The position numbers and the translations under genes are program-made. Shown piece by piece: positions 39,101-51,100 of a stretch of DNA of 64,000 nt. The notes under the pieces are model-generated. The model was given only the letters and a program-made list of their open reading frames with translations, had not been told where the DNA came from and did not search any database. Origin of the DNA: Enoplolaimus lenunculus (Eukaryota > Nematoda > Enoplea > Enoplida > Thoracostomopsidae); assembly GCA_030248215.1 (NCBI GenBank), contig JASANG010004033.1, forward strand, positions 1 to 64,000, given 5' to 3'. Position 1 is the first letter of the stretch, and each line of letters starts with the position of its first letter.

Positions 39101-42100
39101 GTTACTGCTTGTTTATGGTTTCAGTTTGCGACAACATTCAACTGAACGCAATTTCTGGAGTACTTGAAAGTCCTGGGTACGGGGAATCGTACCCACGACA
39201 TCGACAATGCGACTGGAATATTACCGTCGATCGTGGGAATCAAATTCAACTTTATTTGGTTGATTTTTTGGTCGATGACACTGCAAACTGTGAGAATAAC
39301 TATTTTCAGGTTAGTGTTTGTGACGGGCCCGTAGCCAAGGGGGACCAGGGGGGCTCAATCCCCCTGGAAACATTTGGCCCGCCCTACAGAATTTTCAACC
39401 TTGCTTGTAACTCATTGAAAACCCTTGAATACCCCTCCTAAAAGTATTAGCCCCCACTAGCAAGGTGAGTTGGTTTGTGAAGAATATTAAGGGAATGAAA
39501 AGAATAGTGGAAAACAACTCTCAAGCGAAACGAGCAAGAAGCCGAACGTCATTTTAACGCTAAATCGTAGTACGAAATCTTGGTTTTGATTCATGCTGGG
39601 GGGACCGGGCCGGAGTGGCCCCGTTGGATTCGCCAATGCTACGAGGATTGGATATTAGTTTGATGAGGGCACTGATTAATTGAAGGACGAATCATTTTAA
39701 GGCATTCTTTTCGGACGCGTTTTAAACCAATCACAGTGTCTCGGCACGCGATTGGTGTTTAACGTTTATGAGAGGGGACGAAAACAATGCAAGGACTGGG
39801 GAATATCATCTCCCGAAATTTCTAGACATGGGGAATGGTTAACCTGATGCATCCTAGAGGCTAAATAATTTTCTCGTTCGCCACGTTCGCTCACAAAAAA
39901 CCTTCATCTATATAATTATTAAAGCTGGAATGCACTACATATGTATTCTGGGCAACTTTCCAGCAGTCACTTTGTTTACAATAATTTTTTTAGAACATAA
40001 AGGTGGCTAATTTGTGAAAAGCAAATTTGCATGAAAATTTTTACGCTTTCGCTAACTTTTGCGCATTGTTCAAGACCGGCTGACTTGTATAAGATAATAA
40101 TAAGCACCCGAAATATAATCTTGGCAACGCCCGTTTTGAATTATTTTAAAATTGTATTCTTTAAGAACGCGGATGGAACACGGATTTGACCAATCCCAGT
40201 ACGCAACTGCACGTTTTAAAACCACAAATTGTTGCTCAGTGCAGCAGTGAAAAACAATTACTAGAATGCAAACTGATTTTTAAATAATTGTATGCTGTTT
40301 CAGATAATTGACGGACCTGAAAACACCGATTCAATAGTGAAGACTTATTGTAACAGCAACTATAGTCTTGGTCTATTTGTATCGCGTACAAATACCTTAA
40401 GCATTCGGTTCATTTCAGAAGCACGACATACTAGAAATCATTTCCATTTAACATGGAACACAAAAGGTAGGGATTGATTGTTATTCAGTATAAAAGGCAC
40501 CATCGTACCCGCAGCAAACTGAACCCCAGAGGGGCTGAGTGTTCTTTGCACTTGCGAGGGTCATTAATTATGAACCGTTGGTCATAGAGTCATAAAGGTA
40601 CTTCCGCCTAAGACATCTCCGTACCCGCAGCAAGTGGGGACCCCAGAGCAGCTGAGTGCTCTTGAAAATGTTAGGTCAACTAAAATAAGTTACAGCTCAG
40701 CTTGAAACATAATACGTCATCCACTTTATTATGTGCCCGCTGTGTCCAAATCAGACACGTTTTTTAAGTACGGTTTTACAGAATGGTAGCAACGGGAAAT
40801 TGAATGTGGAAACTGTTTCAATTTCTCATTGCTACAAATTTTTGTACAAATCAACTAAAGATCAACTGAAGTCCATTTGTTATTAGCGATTTTAAAACGG
40901 ACAGAAAAACGAAATTGAAACAGTTTCCAAATTCAATTTCTACTGTGATTTCAAGTTTCAGTTGCCCAGTTGAAAATTAAAGATGTGGTTTTCATTAGTG
41001 CAGGCACATAATAAAGTGGATGACTGTATAAGCCTAAACCTAAGCCAAAGCTTAAAGATTGTCAATCAACACCGATCTCTAAGCCGAAGCCTACTATTTT
41101 ATTAATAGAGACATTGTGTAGAGGGAGGCTGTTGTGTAGAAAACAAGCAAAAAGTACTGTTTCCGTGTTAACATGTAAAACTTATTTTTAGGATGTAGCG
41201 GGATTTATACGCAAACGAACGGGACGCTGGAAATTAGGAAAGATGCCGGAACCACCGAAGACTTCCACTCGTGTCAGTTTACAATTTCTGCCCCTGTTGG
41301 ACAATTAATTCAGCTGTTAATCACTCGATTTGCGCTTCAAAGTCATTATGGTGACACAAGTGACTCAACAATTTATGTAAGCCAGACAAACAATCGTGTT
41401 CTCAAATGTGTGTGTAGCACCTATGACGAGTTGGCGATAGCTCTTTGGACCAATGTTACTTTAATGGGTGTAACAGTGGATTAAGCGTATTCCTAAGCCT
41501 AAGCCGAAGTGTTGCAAAAATGTGTTCCTAAGCCTAAACCGAAACCTAAGCAAAAAATGCAATCAGAAACCTAAACCTACTCTTTTATGGACCCACCAGA
41601 AGCCTGGACGCCTCTTAAAGTAACATGGGCCGATCGTTGTACCTTTAAAATTAGTGAGTGGCCGGATTCGAAATTCAGCACATTTTCGCGTTTGATTTGT
41701 CTTTGCTTGTGTGTGCAAACATTGTGATCCCCAATCGCTAAAGTTTGTCAGTTGAAAAACTTTTCGCTAACCGATAATAACACGAATATCTCTCTACGAC
41801 GCATTGTAGAATCCGGACGGAGTTTAAAATTTAGCTGGGTATAAGTAAAAATTAAATATTTATTCGCACAAAAGTTCGATTCTCATTGTTTTCCGGCCAA
41901 TCTTTCGAATCAAGCAGGACTGGAAGTATTTGGAAATGTGGGTGAGCGACATTTGTAGAATTTTATGTTTTGTAAACGTTCTTTTCAACACTGCGAAAAA
42001 TGGTGAGTCAAATTGACTGTCTCCGAAATAGGCTTTTCGAGACTACATAAACTGAGTCAAATTCGGCTCCGCCAGAGTCAAATTCGTGCTCACTGAGCGA

Positions 42101-45100
42101 CTCGGGTGAGCCGGATTTGACTCTGGTGGAGTGGAATTTGACTTAATTTGTGTAGTCCGGAAAAGCTGATTTCGGAGAGAGTCAATTTGACTCACCAGTT
42201 TTTTGGCAGTGTACGAATTCTGTTTTGTTTGTTTTAGAATTTTTGGCTCATCGGCTTGAGTTTGTCCAATTTGATTTTGAGGCGAAAACAAGGTGGTCAA
42301 TGTTACTTTTAGAGGTGTAAACAGCAGCTGACCATAAACCTCCGGTTAAACCGAAGGTTCAGTGAATGGACAAGTCTAAAACTAAGCCAAAGACTGTGTA
42401 AAAAAATTCGTTTAAAGCCACAGCCTATTCTGTTGCAGTCCGCCAGCGACGCCCCTACACGTGGCCCCGCTCATACACAGAGGGAAGCCGAGAGCTCAGA
42501 CCCGCTGAAACAATTTTGCATCCTTCACCTAGAAAATTTTCTATCTTAACGTCTGAGTCATCAAACCTGTTGTATGCTCCTCCTGAAATGTGTTTACCGC
42601 CCGTAGCAAAGTGAGCTGGCTCCGAGTTGGCACGTTGCTCAACGAACTCGATATTTTGTGAAAGTATGATATTTTCAGTTTTTTGAATCATTGGCGTTGT
42701 CCTCGCTTGGCGATTCTTCCCAAAACATCAGTCGTGGCATTCACGACCAATCGCACGCGGTATCATTCAGTTCGCAAACGAACATCCTGCTTGTGTACGT
42801 CACCTACCGAAGATCACAAATGCGGCCTGAAGATGACGTTTGGTTCAGCGCTCAATACAGCCTGTTTTCAGGCGAAGGTATTTTTATTTTTGCTGTAGTA
42901 AGCTTTAACTTGCATTTATAGTGACCGTATTCTCAAATGTATTTAGCACCTATCACCAGGTTTGTAATCGGACGTATATAAATTTTGACCCATGTATAGA
43001 ACGTGGTCGGTAAGCCTAAGCCTAAGCGTACGGATGAGCCTATTCCTAAGCCTAAGCCTAAGCAAAAAATTAGTGTAAAGCTTAACCTGACTCTATTATA
43101 GCCACTCCGGAAAACGATCCGGCCCTGTTCTATTCGTGGGCCTAAATTTTGAACCAGAAAACGGAAAACTTTAAAAATTGACACATTATTTGCATTTGAG
43201 CGTTTCAATGTGTGACCTAAGTTTGACGTTTGTAGCTGTTGTAGTTCGCTTGTTATCGCTAACTGGCGATAGGTGTTACATACTTTTGAGAATACGGGCG
43301 TAAGTTTTGGATCTTGTGCACTTTCACTAAAATTGCCCAAACGTTTCTATAACACTAAGTCTAAGTCCAAGGCTCGTATTCTCAAATGTCTGTAGCACTT
43401 AGTTAACAGTTGGTGATAGGTCTTGTAACATTCGAACCAGCGTATGGTGAGGTTCGAAATTCAGTACAATTTTCGCATTTTATTTGGCCTACTTCTGTAC
43501 AAATATTGAGATCCGCAATTGTAGAGGTTCGTCAGTTTGAGAACCTTTTTGGTAACTAATGATAGCGGCAATTCGCATTTGACAATACCGGCCCAAGTCT
43601 AAGCTTTAAACGTTACACAAAGTGGGAACGGGCCTATTTTTTTAACTTGGGGCGGTATCAAAAAACGACATTTGGTTCAGCGCTTTAGGCTTTAAAACGT
43701 TAAGGTTTAGGAAAACGCTTACCTATGGCCAAGCCTTTTTGCCTAAATGGTTGCCTGCTCGCCCAGGTAAAACGCGAAGAAACCGTTATTTTGAAGATTT
43801 TATTTTTTTGGTAAGGCGATAAAATGGGAATACCTGACACTAAGGGGCGTTATCTTATTTGTTCATGAAGCCTATGATACTCTATCCGCGACACCGCTGT
43901 TATTCTCTAAGCGGATGGTCACCTTAGCTTAGAATACGGCCCACGGGCTCGGGTGAGCTTTTTCATACCAAGACGGGGTTGGCGGGGGTCGGAAATGTCT
44001 TTAGAATGTTTGCAGTGTATGTTTAACCCCGTCCTTGCAGCGTTCCCAAGTTATTTTTCAATGAACTAAGACCCTGGACTGGGGTGTAAGCATTGAGGAA
44101 TGGAGGCATTTTCCCGTCCCTCGAAAGTTTTTTGGTACTGTTCACCTTGATTTTCCAAATAGCAAAACTCGTTTCTATGATTTCCAGCAAATTTCTCATG
44201 CGATTATTTGCACACAATTCTACCAAAAATACCGTTTCCTACTAGTAAAAATTCTCAGATATTCTACTAGATTGTTAGGCCATTTGACGGAATACTTCCA
44301 GATCAGGACTCACATTTTCGTTGATGTCCTTTTTTTCTGACTGCCCCAACGGCCGTAATTAAATGTTTACAGGTGGTTGTCGTAGTGTCAAAACCGAATC
44401 CAGTGGTGTTCTGAAATCGCCCAACTATCCAACGTCATCAATGACACATGCGTCATGTCTTTACGTCATCCATGTCCCACGCGAACATACCGTCAATTTA
44501 ACTGTGATCGAATTTAATCCAGGCAACTTTTTCTCACGCTGTTACGGATCACCGCATATTGATCAAACGCAAACCGTTGCATTCAACTTTAGACGGCGAC
44601 AGCGTCGTCTTACGGTAATGAAAGCATATTTCACAATAACTTGCGTACCCCGTGTCACAGTTTTTTTCCAATGATGGCTATATATGTAGTTGCTAAATTA
44701 GTTCAGATTTTCCTAGAAAAAATGTCACCTTCCCCCCAGGAAAGTACGTGTTACAATTGTCGCATGATTGTTGTGTGTTCGGGCCCGTAACCAAAGGGGG
44801 CCAGAAGGGCTGAACCCTACTGGAAGAATTTTGGACCCCCTTGAAAAAGTTCAAGCTTGCTTGTAAGTCATCGAAAACCTTTGTATGTCACTGCTGAAAA
44901 CTTGAAGCGTACCTTGCAAGGTGATCTGGCTACAGGCATGTGGGCATAGGTAGCAATGTGAGACGGTAATTTTTTGTGGGTTTTAGGCGTAATTTTGTTT
45001 TCATTTTGACATTTTCTGGTTTCAGGCACATAAACCAGACCTGTGCCGGCCGAGGGTATTTCCTCTATTCGTCCCCTTGTATATGCTCCAGGTTACAGGC

Positions 45101-48100
45101 GCGTTTGGTTTAGATTTTTGACGGTGCAAATACGACAGATCCGGTAGTATTAGATACTTGTGATGTTGTACGCAATCGCGTCGTTCAAAGCCGAAGCAAC
45201 GATATGGTGATTTCGTTTGTGAGTAATCCAAATTGGCCGGCCCAAAGTTCAGCGCGTGGATTTATGGCAAAATATAAACTTGGTAAAGCGTTTATATTGC
45301 ATTTTGCACGATTGTTTTGCAGTTGCAATTTTTTGCAATTTTTGAAAAATTTAGAATCGCATGACGTTTACGTTATAATTGCAGTATGTATATATATATA
45401 AAAATTTATGCAATATATTGCAGTTGCATGCAGGGTCGTGCGTATGGTTTCAAAGGATATTGAGTAAGTAAACAGTTTTCAAGGTACGCGGTATATTTTT
45501 CTTCCTTAGGGTAGTCGATTGACAGTCTTGACGTCCATCTGCCCATGGGTTGGATTGAATGCAATATATAATTATCCATATATATGTATATGTATATATG
45601 TATATACTAATATTCTATATGATATATTCGCCCAAATTTTTAGAAAACCTGAAAAAAGGCAATTTTGCAATCTTTAGAATACTCTACTGGATCATGAGCC
45701 CGTATTCTCAAATATGTGTAGCACCTATTACCGATTGGTAATAGGTCTTGTAACTTTCAAACCAGAGAATGGTGAGTTTTCGAATTCAGCCCATTTATTG
45801 CATTCAATTTACTCTATTTCTTTGCAAAATTTGAGATCTGCAAGCGCAGCAATTCGTTAGTTTGAAACCCTATTACTAACTGGTGATGGTGCTATATACG
45901 TTTGAGAATATGGCCCTGGAGTGCAAAAAATAATTTTGGCTCACTACTGGCGCTCGCGAAAAAAATTCGGGGGGGGGGGGGGTAACCGCAAACACCCCAG
46001 TTTTGTTGTCTGCTACAATCATAAATTCTAAAAAATTAAAGTTTTAGCGTCAACCGAAGTGTGACCTCAACGATTTCCAAAGAAATTAAATTTTTCCAAA
46101 ATTCAAACGCTTGCAAACTTTGAATTTTTTAATTAAAAGAAAGGTCAAATACCAGCTTTCGGTCTGCCATCGCGACCGGAAAGAACATCGAAAGGGATGC
46201 CCTACACTTTTGTCGACGTGCAGCGCAGTCCGTCATCCCTACCGTGTCGTCCGTCGCCCGTACAGCGCCGTCCGTCACCCGTACGGTGTCGTTCTTCGCC
46301 CGTACAACGCCGTCCGTCACCCGTACGGTGTCGTTCGTCGCCCGTACAGCGCCGTCCGTCACCGTCCGTCTACCGTCCGTTACTATACGATATCATACAT
46401 GTGTGTGTGTAATTTGCGTACGATAACGCACGGTGACGGACAACGCCGGACGATGACGGACGGCACCACACGGCGAGTTTGTTTCTGAAACGTTTTTTAA
46501 TTACAATTTAATTTTGTTTTAGGCTGTGGCGCTCGATTGCAAGCGAAACAGTATCGGCAGTATTTTACATTTCCAACCGATTACAACGATATTGGAACGT
46601 GCACATGGCATATCGATGTTGATGATGGTATTGCAGGTAAGAGATCGGGTCCTTTAAGTTTGGACAGAGTTACGGAATACAGACCTTCCTAGCAATTTTA
46701 TGAAAGTTGCTGTATTTCATAGATGTCGGCGAGTTGCGTTCAGCAGGTGTCATTTTTACCACCTGAACAATCGTCTACAAACTTTGTTTGACGTGTAAAC
46801 TTGGTAAAGCTTGTATTTTACGAATATGTGAATGATGGATACGGTCTAGTCAAATCTGTGTATGTTTTCGCTGCAATTACTGCGGGCCAAAAAACAGCTT
46901 ATCAATAGTTAGTCATGCGGCTATAAGATGGGATGGTACCGTCTAACTCAGCTCGATTATATCTATACGGTAGGCCACTTTTTGTTGAATTCCGAGACTG
47001 TCCAGATGTTGTACCTTTGCCAAATTTTGAAAAACCAACATTCAATAGTTTAGATTGTATTATACACATCATATCTGCTTCAGTTAACCAGTCTTTTTAA
47101 TTAAAATTTTAAAATCGGATCAAATTTTGTTGAAACGCCGGCTGGCTGATAAACACCCAATAAATAAACAATAAAGTAATAAAATATGAGAAGTTGAAGT
47201 ATTCAGTTCACGTGATAGCTAATAAATACTTGCGTTGGCCACTTGGAATTGAAATGATTTGGTTTGGCTCCGTCTGATTTAAACCAGTGCAGCCGAGATT
47301 CTATCGAAAGTCAGCCTTCCATCGAACTGTATATACATGAGTCGTTTTACGTTCCAAAGAGAAAGAACCACATTACTTACGCTATATCGTACAATCATCA
47401 TCCCGTTTTAACTTTTAATGATGCCCCGCTTTCAGCGGCAGGTTCAGTAAATTATGATGGGCGGCTGCTAAATGTTTTGAAACGCAATTTTTCACCAAAA
47501 AATTTTCTGAGGGGGAAAACTGTAAGGTAGGAGGGACCTTACCATTTTGTCACAAAAAATTTCTGTGGGAACAAATTGTAAGGTAAGCATTTTATCACAA
47601 AAAAAATTTCTGAAAGGGAAAAGTGTAAGAGACCTTACCATTTTATCACAAAAAATTTCTGACGGGGGGTGCACACACTCTGGATCCGCTAATGCCTGCT
47701 TCCTCACTAGACCGCAATAGAGTACGCTTAAATTTTAGACTAATTGTTTGGTTGTGCTAGGCTTAAGTTTTGTTTTAGACTTATGTTTATTACGCTGAGG
47801 ACTCTTAAACTTAGGTATATGTTTTGGTTGTTACATTGTTAAAAGTAATATTGGTCCATGTTTTCAAAACCCGCTCTAGTCTTAATATATCGGAACATAA
47901 TGCCGGTTTCGCTTTTCATAACCTCTCGTGATGATTTCAATTAAATTTTAATTTTTTAAGACTTGAATATACATACATAAGTTCACTTCTTGTGATTTTA
48001 TATGGACTACTGCGGAACCAAAAATGTAGCATTTTCAACAATTCAAAAAATCTATAAATTTTTCATGTATTACTGTGTAACAGCGGCGCGGTGAGTTGAA

Positions 48101-51100
48101 CTGCGGTATTTTTTGAGTTTGATGACTGGTTAAGCGTACCGGATTTACTGTTAATTTTTGATTACTTTTGACTAAAAACAAAATCTCACACTAATAAAAA
48201 GCTCTTATTCCTTCAAACGAATGAAGCTCGAATGAAGCTGTTTATTGTTTAAACGGAATAGCTATAGGCCGTAAATTTCGTACTTGACGGTGGGTATTCG
48301 ATGCAGATTTTTCACTAGGCTACTTTTGAGATATAATTTAAAACTACGAAGTTATTCTACCGATAAATATCAGGACAAACTGAAGTTTTTTGAATTTTGG
48401 CATATTTTAAAAATTATGATTTTTGTTGTCATGGAATACTCATGCACATATTTTAGTTCAAGGTTGAATACAGTCTTTTTTTGTCAACTCCAGCTACTTT
48501 AGCAGTGAAACAATGTAAATTATTCCAAAATTTTTTTACACTCTAGCATTTCGGATATCCAGCGGACATCCGGCTATCGGATACACGTTTTATTTCGGAT
48601 ACATATCCGGCTATGGATCTTGATGGACCAAATCGGTTAATTTTACAAATTTTAATTTTGTATCACTTATACAACCATTTCGAAATTTCGCCTACGGCGG
48701 TATCTTTGAATGAAATTCATTCAGGATCATCTCAGCTTCAACTATCGTTCACAGCGTTTCATCTTGCCGACTGTGTATCGGTAACGTACTACGATTACGA
48801 TTTGAACACAACAAACTCAGTTCGACCTGTGATTCCGAACGTTGTTGGGCCTGGGTATATATTTGGTGGAGGTAACAGGGGCGGAATTCCGATAGTTCAC
48901 AATGCTCACGATGCAGACGATTCACTTCAACCCAAAGTTTCAACGTCCGGTCATGCGACTCTTCAGTTGAGCACTGAGCTATGCTCAAATTTTCAATCAG
49001 ACGACTCGCGAATGATAAATCAGTTTCGAGTCGAGTATTATTCAGCGCTGTTTGGTAAGCCTTTTTTACTGACCATCGTTCATTCGGCCCGTGTTAACTA
49101 GAAGGGTCTTCCTGCTAACCTTAAGCAAGCCTAAACCTAAGCCTGAACCTAAGCCTTCGACAAACCTTAAGCTTGAACATATGCTTAATCCTAAGCTTAC
49201 GCTACCCTCGAGGTTACCCAGTCAACAAGTCTCCGTGCCGCCTGGCACCTCTACAATTAACATGGGCGGTGTATTTCCGGCGAAGTCTGGCAATGCTCAG
49301 ACACCAACGGTTTAACAATCGCCCCTCTCTCCCGTTTTGAATTTTTGTCCAGGGGGTTTCGGAACGTTTCAGTTGGTGACAGTTGGGAAACCCACATTCT
49401 AAATTTTTAGAAGTAAAAACATCCTATACGAATTTCTGATTACACAGCTAATATATCTCGTAACTTTATAAGCCATATGCTGCCTCTAGGAGAGTCCGGC
49501 AAGGACGCAGCGACGAAGGGGATTAGAGGTCAACCACTTCTATGGCAACATTTGAACCCCCCCGTGAAATTTTAATAAAATATAGCATTCCCGTTTTGGA
49601 ATTCCTGGCTACGCTTTGAGAATTAACCATAAGACTTAAGTCTGCTTATTCGTTCGACCAATATTTACGCTTTGGTTTAAACTTTAGGTTTGTACTTATT
49701 CGTTTTACACTTACCTTCTGGCACTTTTAGAAACGTCCGGTTTTTTGGCCCATGCAAAGATCAGGGGCGGAACGTTTTTCTGTGGGACTAGAAAAGTGTG
49801 AGCTGAAGCTCGAGACTAATTTTTGTGCTTGGAATAGGTTTAGGCTTAGGCTTAGGCTTAGAAATATGCGCATTCTTACTAGAAATATGCGCATTCTTAC
49901 GGATAGGCTGAAGCTTAGGCTTAGGAATATGCTCATTTTACGCTTAGGCTTAGGCTTAGAAATATGATCATTCTTACGCTTAGGCTTATGCTTAGAAATA
50001 TGCTTATACTACGGTTACGGCCTTGTGCTAAGGTATTGTTGAAAAATTTCAAAATTTAATTTCAAAGAATCCAGAGCGTTAGCAGTCCACTGATCTACGG
50101 AAAACATTTACAAGTTGCCAGCTAAAATCGCAGCTATTGATAGATGTTATAGCAGCGGTCGTATTCAGTTGGCAAAACCATCCAGGGCTTGAATTTGAAA
50201 CTAGGTTCGCTCTTAATTTAGAAATATTCCTAATTTTACGAGTTTAATTTTTAGCCTGCGGCGGTGAACTGACTCGGAAGACTGGTCGATTTGTTGGTCC
50301 AGTATACCGAAATCAAAATATTGAATGCATCTGGCTGATTAAGATTAATCCAGGCAATTCTGTGAAGCTTAAATTTGAGTAAGTGACAAATCATAACCAA
50401 CAGCGTTAACAAGCGCACAGTTAACAGAAAGTTTCGAAACTAAAATTCTGTATTTAAAGACTTTATGCTAAAATTGCGTTTGGCTTATCGCTCACTGTTC
50501 AGTTCGCTATTTCGCTATTAATATTAAAACAGTTTGGTTTTTGACGTGAACATGGAGTCGTTAAGCAGTCAACCAACCCCCATTGAGATTTTGGCCAATG
50601 TATAGAACAGGTCCGGAACAGTAGTATAAGCGTATTCCTAAGCCTAAGCCTAAGCGTAAGAATGAGCATATTTTAAGCCTAAGCCTAAGCCTAAGCCTAA
50701 GCGTAAGAATGAGCATATTCCTAAGCCTAAGCCTAAGCCTACGCCTAAAAGCCTAAGCGTATGGATGAGCCTATTCCTAAGCCTAAACCTATGCATAAGC
50801 GTAAGCATAAGCAAACAAGTTAGTCTAAAGCTTAAACTGACTCTATTACGGCCCGCCGGAAAACGATCCGGCCCTATTCTATACATGGGCCGAGATTTTT
50901 CTAAAACGATTTTACATTGTAAAACCCAATTGTTTGTCAACTTTTGAATAAAACAACACGTCACCCAACTTTCAACCTAGCTATGTATTTTGGCACAAAA
51001 ACGTCACATATATGATATATTAGGTATTAAGTAACGTATCTTTAGTAGTGTCGTTGTTATTTTTAAGTTATTTCGATTTTGGAGTACGTAATCCTACGGG

